Assembly: GCA_963848955.1 (NCBI GenBank)
Contig: CAWKFQ010000019.1
Coordinates: 43,810-107,809 of the forward strand
Direction: 5' to 3'
Length of the DNA stretch: 64,000 nucleotides
Origin: DASUPK01 sp963848955
GTDB lineage: Bacteria; Actinomycetota; Thermoleophilia; Solirubrobacterales; 70-9
Shown here in pieces: positions 34,516 to 43,590 of the stretch. Made by a program: the position numbers and the translations under genes. Within the stretch, counting starts at the first letter, position 1; the number at the start of each line of letters is the position of its first letter. The notes below the pieces were generated by a model. That model made no database searches and was not told the DNA's origin. It saw only the letters and a program-made list of their open reading frames with translations.

Positions 34516-36825
34516 CTAAGCCGCTCTGACCAGCTTGATGCGGGGCTCCTCCACGGGCTCGGTGACGCGGTCGTAGCCGTCGGCGAGCTGCAGCATCGAC
34601 GCCTCCCAGGTGCGGGCGCGGGCCGCCTCGCGTCCCTGACGGCCGAGCTTGGCCCGCCAGGCGGGAGAGTCGGCCAGCTGGAGAATCGCCGCGGCCAGCA
34701 TCGCCGGCTCGGGCTCACAGAGCCGGCCGGTCTCGCCGTCCACCACGATCGAGGAGGGACCGCCCTCGTCGACCGCGACCACGGGCAGGCCACTGGCCCC
34801 CGCCTCGACCAGCACCTGGCCGAAGGTGTCGGTCCGGCTGCAGAAGAGGAAGATGTCAGCGCTCGCGTAGGCACGGGGAAGCTCCTCCCCCTCGAGCCAG
34901 CCGAGGAAGGTGGCCTGCTCTCCCAGCCGCTCCCGCAGCATCGCCTCCTCCGGCCCGCCCCCGGCGAGCAGCAGGTGCAGGCGGGGATCCGTGGCGTAGG
35001 CGCGCAGGAAGGACTCGACGAGCAGTTCGGCCCCCTTCTCCTTGGTCAGCCTGCCGGCGTAGAGGACATTCACCTGCCCCGGATAGCGATCCGGGTCGCG
35101 CAGCTCGGGATCGAACCGCGCGGTATCGACGCCCCTCCCCCAGCGGCCGATCAGAGCCCGGTCCACCCCCAGCCTCGCCAGCGACTCGTCGCTCGCGGGA
35201 CTCGGGGAGAGGACCCGGCGACAGTGGCGGTAGAAGATCGAGAGCGCGGCATCCACCCCCAGCTCGAGTTCGGGCGAGGCGGAGCGCAGCCCGGCGTAGG
35301 CGCCCAGCTCGGTGTGCCAGCTGCCGAGTATCGGCAGGTCCATGATGCGGGCGATGAGGGCGGCGATGACGCCGGCCGGCCCCGGGGCCGTCAGGTGGAC
35401 CGCGTCGAAGCGGCCCTCGGCGAGGGCCTCGACCATGGCGGGCAGGCTGGGCATCCCTATCTCGAGCCCGGCGTAGAACGGCACGTCCACCTCGGCGACC
35501 GCCGGCAGCCTGCGGTCGACGTTGGCATCCGTACCGATCACCTCGACGTCGTAGCCGGGGACTCCGAGCTCCCGGACCCGCTCGATCGTCCGGGTCACGC
35601 CATGGACGCCGCCGATCGCGTCCGCGATCAGGGCGACCCGCCTCGGGCCCTCGGACGGGGTGAGCTTGGCCTTCTCCTTGCCCAGGAAGGCGGCGGCCGG
35701 CGCATAGGGGATGGCCGGGATCGCGGCACGAAACAGGTTGCGGCCCGTCTCCATGGCGCGGGCTGAGAGATCGAACGCCTCGCCGCCGCTCGCGATGCTC
35801 TCGAGCGTCTCGTCGACCACCAGCCGCAGCCGGCGCTCATGCACCCGCCGGGCCCGCCGCGCCAGTTCGGCGTGGCTGAAGCCATCGGCCTGCATGTGGT
35901 CGATCAGGGCGCGGCCGGGCTCGAGTTCCACCGCCGTCACGAAGGCCTCGAGCAGCGCCCGGGCGTCCTCGGGGCCGAGGTCGCCGGCCGCCTCGCCGCG
36001 CCTCGTGTCCCCCTCGCTCATCACCCGCTCGGCGATCTTGAGCATGGCATCCGGGTCCGGGGCGACGCTGAGGTGGTGGGTGGAATCGGCGTCGGCGAGC
36101 AGCAGGGCCCGCGTGGCGAGCGCCATCGCGGCGTGCGCCCACTTGGCCGCGCTTCCCTGTTCGCCGCGGGCCTCAGCGCGCCCCTCCCGGATGTGATGGA
36201 GAAACTCTTCCGGCGTGGCCGCGGGGGGCGTCTCGGTGAACGTCCGCCCGATGTCCACGCCGGCATGGTCATCGGAGCCGCCGGTGCCGGTTCCACCGTG
36301 CGTCTCGATGTAGATCGCGGCCGGCATGTTGAGCTCGCGCGCGCGGGAGCCGTTGCGGGTCTCCCAGACCGGGAACAACTGCGCGAGCTGTCTGCGGTGC
36401 GCCGGGGTGAGCGGCGCCTCGACCGCGTAGAAGGGATGGGCGAGGGAGCAGGCGATCTCGCGGGAGTGGAGGTACTCCGCACAGGCGTCGAGGTCGCGGT
36501 TGTGCTCCTGGAGCCAGGCGTGATCGTCCGGGGTGATCCCGAAACAGAGCAGGTGGACGGCCTGCGGCTCGCCGCGGAACCAGACGGTGAGCTCCTCCGA
36601 GATGAAGACGTCGTCGCGATCGGCGATCTCGAGACAGCCGTCGATCGTGTCGTGATCCGTGATCGTCACGAAGTCCATGTCACGCCGCTTGGCGAGCTCA
36701 TAGACCTCCTCGGGCGGCGTCGCGCACTCGGGCAATCCGAGGCTGCGCTGGATCCCCAACTTCGAGATCTCGGAGGCTGTCGAGTGACAGTGCAGGTCGA
36801 CCCGGCTGGTCGAAATCGGGTTCAT
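34516..36825 (-). CDS. PHP-domain phosphoesterase fused to GT4 glycosyltransferase
   Basis: A 769-residue fusion. Residues 1-220 form a PHP metal-dependent phosphoesterase with ligands in VDLHCHSTASE, TITDHDTIDG, SLAHPFYAVE and GGSDDHAGVDIG. A helical linker (about 225-390) follows. Residues 390-760 are a GT-B glycosyltransferase of family 4 (PRRVALIADAIGGVHGVTRT, GSWHTELGAYAG, RWGRGVDTARFDP, VLYAGRLTKEKGAELLVES, DTFGQVLVEAGASGLPVV). The GT part resembles glycolipid enzymes such as SQD2 and mannosyltransferase MgtA, so a glycolipid product is possible but unproven. ATG 36825 follows GAAGGGG. A PHO-box-like repeat lies 85-100 bases upstream, and ppk follows. Confidence 0.85.
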   Translation of the reverse strand: MNPISTSRVDLHCHSTASEISKLGIQRSLGLPECATPPEEVYELAKRRDMDFVTITDHDTIDGCLEIADRDDVFISEELTVWFRGEPQAVHLLCFGITPDDHAWLQEHNRDLDACAEYLHSREIACSLAHPFYAVEAPLTPAHRRQLAQLFPVWETRNGSRARELNMPAAIYIETHGGTGTGGSDDHAGVDIGRTFTETPPAATPEEFLHHIREGRAEARGEQGSAAKWAHAAMALATRALLLADADSTHHLSVAPDPDAMLKIAERVMSEGDTRRGEAAGDLGPEDARALLEAFVTAVELEPGRALIDHMQADGFSHAELARRARRVHERRLRLVVDETLESIASGGEAFDLSARAMETGRNLFRAAIPAIPYAPAAAFLGKEKAKLTPSEGPRRVALIADAIGGVHGVTRTIERVRELGVPGYDVEVIGTDANVDRRLPAVAEVDVPFYAGLEIGMPSLPAMVEALAEGRFDAVHLTAPGPAGVIAALIARIMDLPILGSWHTELGAYAGLRSASPELELGVDAALSIFYRHCRRVLSPSPASDESLARLGVDRALIGRWGRGVDTARFDPELRDPDRYPGQVNVLYAGRLTKEKGAELLVESFLRAYATDPRLHLLLAGGGPEEAMLRERLGEQATFLGWLEGEELPRAYASADIFLFCSRTDTFGQVLVEAGASGLPVVAVDEGGPSSIVVDGETGRLCEPEPAMLAAAILQLADSPAWRAKLGRQGREAARARTWEASMLQLADGYDRVTEPVEEPRIKLVRAA

Positions 36826-36909
36826 CGTTGACCCCTTCTCGTCGTTCCCTTGTCGTCGTCAGGGTCGCCGGTTTGCAGGGGAAATCCCGTTACGAGGTGG
36901 TTGTGCCGA

Positions 36910-36926
36910 CGTAAAGAGGTCGTGAA
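36910..36926 (-). promoter_or_regulatory. PHO-box-like direct repeat before the PHP-GT4/ppk operon
   Basis: On the minus strand TTCACG and TTTACG are spaced exactly 11 bases (GTTCACGACCT then CTTTACGTCGG), matching the architecture of actinobacterial PhoP boxes. It lies 85-101 bases upstream of the PHP-GT4 start, nearly the same distance as the repeat before pstS. Confidence 0.5.
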
Positions 36927-36953
36927 CGCAGGCGCTGCCACACTTGCGCTCCA

Positions 36954-39047
36954 TTGGGCGTCGCGTTCGAGAGGGGAGCCTCCGAGGGATCCGTTCGGAG
37001 CGGAACCGAGGTCGCCGCCCGGCTGCTGGCGGGCCTGCGGCCCTGGGCCTGCCGGGGCACGGCACGTGACCAGCTGATCACGCTGACCGAGGGAGTGCTC
37101 GTCCACGAGGAACGGGGGGAGCCGGTGACACTCGGTGACGAGGACGTCGAGGTCTCCTCCCCCTCGCCCGACCGGCTGCTCGTCACCATCGATCCCGCGG
37201 AACCGGGCTGGCTGCGCCTCGGCGCAAGTTGGCCGCTGTTCGGCGGCGAGCGCGTCACCGGAATGGGGGCACGCCATGGCCTCGACTTCGACCAGCGGGG
37301 CCGGTGCATCCGACTGGGGGCCGACCGGCGCTACACGGGCCCGGACTGCCCGCCCGAATTCCTCGAGGACGGCGGCATCCCCCAGGGCGACTACGCACCG
37401 GTCCCCTGGCTGCTCTCGTCCGCCGGCTGGGCAGCCTGGGTCGAGACCTCCGGTCCCGGAGTGGAGCTGGATCTGACGGATGACCGGGTCTCGGTCTCGG
37501 TCCGGTCGGCGGCCGGGCCCTTGCGACTCCACCTCTTCGCCGGTCCCACCCCCGCGTCCCGGCTGCGTGCCTTCCTGCGCCAGACCGGGATGCCCGCGCT
37601 GATGCCCGAATGGGCCTACGGGCACTGGAAGAGCCGTGACGTCTACGAGCACCAGGAGGACGTCGAGGACGACTGGCGCGGCTACCGGCGCAACGACCTG
37701 CCCCTGGACGCGATCGTCATCGACTCACCTTGGGAGACGCAGTACAACACCTGGCGGTTCAACCCCAACCAGTTCCCGGACGCGCCCGGACTGGTCAGCG
37801 GGATGCGCGAGGACGGGGTCCGGACGGTGGTCTGGGTGACGCCCTGGGTGAACCTGGAGTCGATCGACGGACAGCGGCCGCCCGACGCCGAGTCCGAGCG
37901 CCTGCACGCTGAGCCCGCCGAAAACTACGCCGAGGGCGCGGACGCGGGCCACTACGTAAGGACCGCGAGCGGGTCGCCGTACGTCGGCCGCTGGTGGATG
38001 GGCACCGGGTCGATCGTCGACTTCACCTCGCCGGAGGCTCGCGAGTGGTGGCGTGAGCTGGCGCGAGGCGTCTTCGAGCTCGGGGTCGAGGGCGTCAAGG
38101 CCGACGACGGCGAGGGCTACTACTTCCCGCCCGACGCGCAGCTCGCCGATGGCCGCACCGGCGCCGAGGCGGCCTGGGAGTACGGCCGCCTCTATCGCGA
38201 GACGACCCAGGAGGCGCTGGACGCGGTCCATGGCGAGGGCAGGGGGGTCGTCTTCGGGCGCTCCGGCTGGACCGGCCAGCAGGCGACCGGGATGCTCTGG
38301 GGCGGCGACCAGGCCTCAGACTTCTGGTCGCTGCGGGCGCTGCTCACCTCGCTGCTCACCTGCGCCGCCAGCGGCTTCTCGAACCTCTCACACGATGTCG
38401 GCGGTTACCTCGGCCGGCGGCTGGCCGAGCGCTGCGAGCCCGAGCTCCTGATCCGCTGGGCCCAGCTCGGGGCGCTCTCGCCGCTGATGCAGGCGCACGG
38501 GCGCTTCGAGCAGGAGGCCTGGACCTACGACGCGGCGGTTCTCGACCTCTACCGCGAGGCGGTCCTGCTTCACGAGCGGCTCGTCCCCTACATCCGCGCC
38601 GCCGCGGCCACCGCCGCCCGCACCGGCCTGCCGATCATGCGCCCGCTCTGCCTGGTCGACCCCGACGATCCCGAGGGCTGGGCGATCCCCGACGCCTACA
38701 TGCTCGGGCCGTCGCTCTGGGTCGCGCCGGCGCTCGAGGAGGGGGCGACGGAGCGCCACACCTACCTGCCCCGGGGGGAGTGGATCGACTGGTGGACCGG
38801 GGAGCCCATCGAGGGCGGTCGCTGGATCGACGCCGAGGCCCCACTCGAGCGCATCCCGATCTGGGCGCGCTCCGGGTCGCTTGTCGTCACCTACCCGGCC
38901 ACCGACGTGGCACGCGGCCTCGGCGAGGAGGACCCGGCCCGACCGCTCGAGGCGACGCTCTGGGGAGAGCCGCGGCTGGGCCGGGTCACGGCGCGAGCCT
39001 CGCCGACGGAACGAACATCCGCTGGCGTAGGGATGAGTGGTCGGTGA
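36954..39047 (+). CDS. Glycoside hydrolase family 31 (alpha-glucosidase/xylosidase type)
   Basis: A 697-residue GH31 enzyme. It has an N-terminal beta domain, then a (beta/alpha)8 barrel from about residue 210 (MPALMPEWAYGHWKSRDVYEH, LPLDAIVIDSPWETQYNTW, VWVTPWVN), the nucleophile strand EGVKADDGEGYY, and VVFGRSGWTGQQ and FSNLSHDVGGYLG carrying the acid/base region. The C-terminal part ends in a beta domain. Only a TTG start at 36954 is available after an in-frame stop at 36912. It has no signal peptide and is divergent from the PHP-GT4 gene. The substrate is not determinable. Confidence 0.9.
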   Translation: MGVAFERGASEGSVRSGTEVAARLLAGLRPWACRGTARDQLITLTEGVLVHEERGEPVTLGDEDVEVSSPSPDRLLVTIDPAEPGWLRLGASWPLFGGERVTGMGARHGLDFDQRGRCIRLGADRRYTGPDCPPEFLEDGGIPQGDYAPVPWLLSSAGWAAWVETSGPGVELDLTDDRVSVSVRSAAGPLRLHLFAGPTPASRLRAFLRQTGMPALMPEWAYGHWKSRDVYEHQEDVEDDWRGYRRNDLPLDAIVIDSPWETQYNTWRFNPNQFPDAPGLVSGMREDGVRTVVWVTPWVNLESIDGQRPPDAESERLHAEPAENYAEGADAGHYVRTASGSPYVGRWWMGTGSIVDFTSPEAREWWRELARGVFELGVEGVKADDGEGYYFPPDAQLADGRTGAEAAWEYGRLYRETTQEALDAVHGEGRGVVFGRSGWTGQQATGMLWGGDQASDFWSLRALLTSLLTCAASGFSNLSHDVGGYLGRRLAERCEPELLIRWAQLGALSPLMQAHGRFEQEAWTYDAAVLDLYREAVLLHERLVPYIRAAAATAARTGLPIMRPLCLVDPDDPEGWAIPDAYMLGPSLWVAPALEEGATERHTYLPRGEWIDWWTGEPIEGGRWIDAEAPLERIPIWARSGSLVVTYPATDVARGLGEEDPARPLEATLWGEPRLGRVTARASPTERTSAGVGMSGR

Positions 39048-39062
39048 CCCCGGAGCGCCCAG

Positions 39063-39803
39063 TCAGATTCCGGGCGAACGTCCCGGAACCCCCTCCGTAG
39101 CGGGCACTCCGGGACGTTCGGCGCTGCCGGCCCGCTCGCGGTCGAGCCGAGCCTGCTCGGCCTGAGCCTCGGCCTGGCGGGCAGCCCGCTCGGCGGCCTC
39201 GGCCTGGGCTCGGGCCCTCTCGGCCGCCCGAGCCGTTCGACGGGCCTCGCGGGCGCGATGCAGGTAACCCTCGATCGCGCGCTCCAGGCGCAGCCAGGTG
39301 CCGGTTTCCTCCTGCCGCCGCCAGAATGCGACGAAGCGATCCTCGAGCACGGCCCGGCGGGCCTCCAGGTACACGGCGAGGACATCGAGCCCGCGATACG
39401 CGGTCCGGTGAGGCGCCCGGGCGGCCAGCCTCGGATCGAGGTCCGGAGCTCTGCCGGCCTTCTCCCGCACCGCCATCGCGTCGCCCCGCTGCAACTGCTT
39501 CTGGTGCCCGCGCACCCGCGGCAGCATCACGTCGCAGTCGTGGATCTCGCCCAGGATGTCCTGGAGGTCCCGGGCGCGGCGCCGCGCCGTGTCGGCGGGC
39601 TTGCCGAAGACGAAGCCGGTGACCTCGAGCACGTATCGCAGCCGCTTGGCGGCGATCCGCATGTCGTGCTGCGCCTTCATCTTCCCGTCGAGCGCCCGAG
39701 GCGCGAATGTCAGCATCTCGTCGAGCCGCACCTGAATGATCCGGGCGGCGTTCTCGCCGAGGGAGCGCGAGGGGTCGAGCTTCTTGACCGGCCTGGCCTT
39801 CAC
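39063..39803 (-). CDS. CHAD-domain protein, second half-size copy
   Basis: A 246-residue protein. It carries one CHAD half-domain (NAARIIQVRLDEML, KMKAQHDMRIAAKRLRYVLE, ARDLQDILGEIHDCDVMLPR, with the conserved His and basic residues that bind polyphosphate), then a second helical segment (FVAFWRRQEETGTWLRLE), then an Ala/Arg/Glu coiled coil of about 60 residues. The last 20 or so codons are supplied by palindromic element A copy 3, so the native C-terminus was probably altered by insertion of that element. It overlaps the upstream CHAD gene by four bases. Confidence 0.82.
   Translation of the reverse strand: MKARPVKKLDPSRSLGENAARIIQVRLDEMLTFAPRALDGKMKAQHDMRIAAKRLRYVLEVTGFVFGKPADTARRRARDLQDILGEIHDCDVMLPRVRGHQKQLQRGDAMAVREKAGRAPDLDPRLAARAPHRTAYRGLDVLAVYLEARRAVLEDRFVAFWRRQEETGTWLRLERAIEGYLHRAREARRTARAAERARAQAEAAERAARQAEAQAEQARLDRERAGSAERPGVPATEGVPGRSPGI
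39075..39120. repeat. Palindromic element A, copy 3 (inside a coding 3' end)
   Basis: Arms CGAACGTCCCGGA and TCCGGGACGTTCG flank a loop ACCCCCTCCGTAGCGGGCAC. It lies between the convergent GH31 and CHAD genes and is read as the last codons of the CHAD protein. Confidence 0.88.
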
Positions 39804-40288
39804 GCGTCCGTCTCCACCGGTTCCGCCGTGACCAGGTCGTCCATGGTCCCGCCAAGCTCCGCCAGTTTGGGCTCCTCGACCAGGGGCGCCAGCTCACGGT
39901 TCGCGTCGTCCTGCTCGGTCTGAAGCCGCTCGATCAGCGAGGCGACCCCGCGGCGGTCGGGCGAGGGCATCTGGTCGTTGAAGGCGTGAAGCGCGGCGAT
40001 CGCCACGTCCCGGTCCCGCCGCTCGCCGAGGGCGTCGGCGAGACGCTTCACCTCGGCCAGGGCCTCGGCATACGCCTCCGCCGGGAAACAGGGCTCGAAG
40101 ATCTCGAGCGCGGCGCGCAACCGCCGGGTCGCCACACGCATGTCGTGGACGCGCTCGATGTCGCCGGTGTCGAGCACCCCCTGAGCGTTCTCGGTGAGCT
40201 CGCCCGCCCGCACCGAGACGATCCTCGCGGCAGCCTCCGCATAGGAGTCTTCAGCGCTCAGGTCGGGGATTGGCTTGGCCTTGGCCAT
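39800..40288 (-). CDS. CHAD-domain protein, first half-size copy
   Basis: A 162-residue protein starting MAKAKPIPDLSAEDSYAEAA. It contains a single CHAD half-domain: ARIVSVRAGELTENAQGVL, IERVHDMRVATRRLRAALE and VKRLADALGERRDRDVAI. A full CHAD domain normally has two such halves in one chain; here they are in two coupled genes. CHAD domains bind inorganic polyphosphate, consistent with the ppk operon 3 kb away. ATG at 40288 follows CGGGGGTTCC. Confidence 0.8.
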   Translation of the reverse strand: MAKAKPIPDLSAEDSYAEAAARIVSVRAGELTENAQGVLDTGDIERVHDMRVATRRLRAALEIFEPCFPAEAYAEALAEVKRLADALGERRDRDVAIAALHAFNDQMPSPDRRGVASLIERLQTEQDDANRELAPLVEEPKLAELGGTMDDLVTAEPVETDA

Positions 40289-40375
40289 GGAACCCCCGGA
40301 CACGCTATCGGGAGCCGAGCCCATGGCCAAGTCACTCCGATGAGTTTCGACGTCCCCTAGGGTCTTAGGGAGACC

Positions 40376-41377
40376 ATGGAGGGCAGCATGAGCGCGCACA
40401 GCACTCTCGCGATTGAAGCGACCGGGCTGGAGAAGTCCTTCGGCGATACGAAGGCGGTCTGCGGGGTCGACCTCGCCGTCCGCCGTGGGAGCGTCTACGG
40501 GATGCTCGGCCCCAACGGCGCCGGCAAGACGACCACCATCCGAATGCTGACGACGCTGCTGCGTCCGGACGGAGGGGAGGCGCGCGTCCTCGGTCACGAC
40601 GTCGTCCGCGAGGCGGACGCGGTGCGCCGGTCCGTCAGCCTCACGGGCCAGCTCGCGTCCGTGGACGAGGACCTGACCGGGCGCGAGAACCTGATCCTGA
40701 TCGCCAGGCTGCTCGGCTACGGACGGGCGGATGCCAGGACGCGCGCCGACGATCTGCTCGAGGCGTTCGGCCTGGCGGACGCCTCCGGCCGGCTGGTCAA
40801 GAACTACTCAGGCGGGATGCGCAGGCGGCTAGACATCGCGGCGAGCCTGGTCGTCACCCCGGAGCTGATGTTCCTTGACGAGCCGACAACCGGCCTCGAC
40901 CCGCGCTCGCGCAATCAGGTCTGGGCCATCATCCGCACACTGGCCGGGGCCGGCACGACAGTGCTGCTCTGCACCCAGTACCTCGACGAGGCAGACCAGC
41001 TGGCCGACGGAATCGCGGTGATCGACCAAGGCAAGGTGATCGCCGAAGGCACCCCCGCGCAGCTCAAGGCGTCGGTCGGCTCCGGGGCGCTCCGAATCCG
41101 GCTGCTCGATCCCGAGCAGCGGCCGCTCGCCGAGCCGGTCGTCGCCCGTTCCCTCGCCTGCGACGTGCACTTCGAAGCGGATCCGGCAGCGATGTCGGCG
41201 CCGTGCGCCAACGCCGACCAGGCGGCCGCCGTGGTTGGCGAGCTCTTGCGCCAGGGCATCGAGGTCGCGAACTTCTCCCTCGGCCAGCCCAGCCTGGACG
41301 AGGTCTTCCTGGCGTTGACCGGGCACACGGCCGAGGACCAACACGAAGACGAGACCGAGGTTCAGGAGGCAGCATGA
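40376..41377 (+). CDS. ABC transporter ATP-binding protein (DrrA family)
   Basis: A 333-residue ATPase. It has Walker A GPNGAGKTTTIRML, signature NYSGGMRRRLDIAASL, Walker B LMFLDEPTTGLD and switch region LLCTQYLDEADQLA, with a C-terminal DrrA extension ending in QPSLDEVFLALTG. The start may be ATG 40376 or ATG 40388, both preceded by G-rich ribosome sites. The stop overlaps the permease gene (ATGA). It belongs to the drug or lipid exporter class; the cargo is unknown. Confidence 0.92.
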   Translation: MEGSMSAHSTLAIEATGLEKSFGDTKAVCGVDLAVRRGSVYGMLGPNGAGKTTTIRMLTTLLRPDGGEARVLGHDVVREADAVRRSVSLTGQLASVDEDLTGRENLILIARLLGYGRADARTRADDLLEAFGLADASGRLVKNYSGGMRRRLDIAASLVVTPELMFLDEPTTGLDPRSRNQVWAIIRTLAGAGTTVLLCTQYLDEADQLADGIAVIDQGKVIAEGTPAQLKASVGSGALRIRLLDPEQRPLAEPVVARSLACDVHFEADPAAMSAPCANADQAAAVVGELLRQGIEVANFSLGQPSLDEVFLALTGHTAEDQHEDETEVQEAA

Positions 41378-42217
41378 GCACGCCGGAGACACGGACACCG
41401 CGGACGCAGAACCTGGAGGAACCGGATCTTCGCAAGGCGCTCGCCACCTCGCACCCGCCCCGCGCGAGCGCGCTCTCGGCGACCCTCAGCTTCGGCTGGC
41501 GGGGGATGCTGAAGGTGAAGCACGTCCCGGAGCAGCTGATCGACGTGACGATCACCCCGGTCATGTTCACCCTGCTCTTCATCTATCTGTTCGGCGGCGC
41601 GATCGCGGGGTCGACCGGCGCGTACCGCGACTTCGTCCTCCCCGGCGTCCTCGTCATAGCGGTCCTCTTCACCACCGTCTACTCGGGGGTCGCGATCAAC
41701 ACCGATCTCACCAAGGGCGTCCTCGACCGCTTCCGCTCTCTACCGATCTGGCCGTCCGCCCCCCTCCTCGGAGCCCTGCTCGGCGACACCGTCCGTTACC
41801 TGGTCGCAGCCACGGTGATCATCGTCCTCGGCCTGATCCTCGGCTTCCGGCCGGACGCGGGCGTCCCCGGTGTGCTCGCCTCGGTCGGTCTCGTCGTGCT
41901 CTTTTCGTTCGGGCTCTCCTGGGTGTTCACGACCCTGGGCCTCGTGATGCGATCCCCCAACGCGACGATGAACGCCGGCTTCCTGGCCATCTTCCCGCTC
42001 ACCTTCCTGAGCAACGTCTACGTCGAACCCGGACACCCTGCCGTCGGGCGTGGAGGCGTTCGTCAACGCGAACCCGATCTCACATCTGGTCAGCGCCTGT
42101 CGCGGGCTGATGGCTGGATCGACTGACGCCGAGAACGTGATCGTCGTCCTTGGGACCACCGCCCTGCTCACGGCGATCTTCCTGCCGCTGACGACCTACC
42201 TCTACCGCCGCGCCTAG
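41374..42217 (+). CDS. ABC-2 type permease (DrrB-like), frame broken near end
   Basis: About 280 residues with six membrane segments: VMFTLLFIYLFGGAIAGS, FVLPGVLVIAVLFTTVYSG, NTDLTKGVLDRFRSLPIWPS (typical DrrB loop), GLVVLFSFGLSWVFTTLGL and FLAIFPLTFLSNVYVEP. One extra base near 42030 breaks the frame. Removing it restores TLPSGVEAFVNANPISHLVS and an ending LTTYLYRRA at 42217. A perfect AGGAGG lies eight bases before the ATG. Confidence 0.9.
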
Positions 42218-42297
42218 CCGGCATCAGATCGCGGCCACATGCGGCCGTCGTTCGGACCAGGGCGCGTCTGAAGCTTTCGGCCCCTATAGCGGCCCGA

Positions 42298-43239
42298 ATG
42301 CTGCATTTCAAAGGGGCTGCTCAAGACCCATCTCTGCGAAGGCCTTGGTCGGCCGTGGTAACACTCGAAACGACGATGTTGCCATCGCGCCCTCGGACAA
42401 CGGCCGCCGGCCAACCGGGTCCGGGGTATCGCGGCGGGGTGGGTGAACCCCTGCTGCTGATCCACGGCGGTGGAGGAACCTGGCAGCAGTGGCGAGCGGT
42501 CATTCCGCTGCTTGAGGCTCAGCATGAGGTGTTGGCAACAAACCTCGTGGGCCACTACGGCGGGGCCCCCGCGCCGCCGGGTGCAGAGGCGAGTCTCGAC
42601 CTGTTCGTCGACGGTGTCGAGCGCGATATGGATGTCGTGGGCTGGCCGACCGCCCACGTGGTGGGGACCTCCCTGGGCGGACTGATCGCGCTGCTGCTCG
42701 CCAAACGCGGGCGGGCACGGACCTGCACTGCGGTCGCAACCATGGGCAGCTGGAAGAAGGGAGGCGACCCAGGCTTGAGGCTGGTGGCCCGTAGCTATCG
42801 GTTCTTCCACCACATCACGCAACTGATGGCGCGAGATCCGGCGCGCTGGAGCCGCCGGCCGCGGCTCCGTCGATTGCTCTACTGGCATCACTTTGCCCAC
42901 GCGGAGCGAATGGACCCGGACTACGCGGCACACATGATCGTCGGCGTCTCCAATGCGACGATCCTCCCGGAGTTCATCGCCTGGGCCCAAGGACACGACG
43001 GGCCCGGTGGGCTTGATCAGATCCGGTGTCCGGTCCAGCTCCTGTTCCCATCGAAGGACCTGGTGTTTCCGCGTCGGCGATACGGAGACCGCTTGACCGC
43101 CGCCGTGCTCGCCGCCGAGGTTCACGTGCTCCCTGGGGTTGGCCACGTGGCGATGTGGGATGACCCTCAGCTCGTCGCTCGTGCCATCGTCGAGTTCACT
43201 TCCCGACATCAGAGTCGTGACTCCGATGACTCTGTTTGA
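42298..43239 (+). CDS. Alpha/beta hydrolase
   Basis: An alpha/beta-fold hydrolase of about 287-313 residues. It has the oxyanion segment LLLIHGGGGTWQQW, the nucleophile elbow VVGTSLGGLIALLLA, the acid region VQLLFPSKDLVFP and the catalytic His in PGVGHVAMWDDP. Start candidates are ATG 42298 and ATG 42376; the shorter form better fits the domain. Codon use is less GC-extreme than in neighbouring genes. The substrate is unknown. Confidence 0.82.
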   Translation: MLHFKGAAQDPSLRRPWSAVVTLETTMLPSRPRTTAAGQPGPGYRGGVGEPLLLIHGGGGTWQQWRAVIPLLEAQHEVLATNLVGHYGGAPAPPGAEASLDLFVDGVERDMDVVGWPTAHVVGTSLGGLIALLLAKRGRARTCTAVATMGSWKKGGDPGLRLVARSYRFFHHITQLMARDPARWSRRPRLRRLLYWHHFAHAERMDPDYAAHMIVGVSNATILPEFIAWAQGHDGPGGLDQIRCPVQLLFPSKDLVFPRRRYGDRLTAAVLAAEVHVLPGVGHVAMWDDPQLVARAIVEFTSRHQSRDSDDSV

Positions 43240-43333
43240 GCGGCGCTCGCTGCTGAGCGGCAGCTCCAAGAGAAGTGCTGCTTTCCGTGCAAAGCGGTTG
43301 CGCGGACTAAATCGGCCTCGGCTTCCTACCGGC

Positions 43334-43590
43334 TCACTGGTTCGGCAGCGAGGAACCGGCGAAGAAGAAGAACCAGACCTCGAAGGCGAGCACGCACGCG
43401 ACGACCGACACGACGACCACCCGTTCCACGGCGCTGATCCCGAACTTTCGCCGGACGTCCTCCTCGCGCTCGTCGCGCATGCTGCGCGACCTTGGAGCCG
43501 ACCCAGACCGCGAACAGCTGGCGCGCCCGTCCAGAGGTTGATCGCGCAGAGGGCCGAGGCGGTGACGAGACCGATCTTCTTCAGCGCCAT
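43334..43590 (-). CDS. Small hypothetical membrane protein, frame broken
   Basis: Pieces in successive frames join to about 85 residues: MALKKIGLVTASALCAINLW, then FAVWVGSKVAQHAR, EEDVRRKFGISAVERVVVV and a final hydrophobic helix VVACVLAFEVWFFFFAGSSL. At least two indels (near 43525 and 43480) break the frame. Charge pattern and hydrophobicity support a real gene, but I know no function. Confidence 0.55.

Noticed and set aside
36954..36980. Alternative upstream start for the GH31 gene
   Set aside because: An in-frame TAA at 36912 blocks extension, and no ATG or GTG lies between it and the TTG at 36954.
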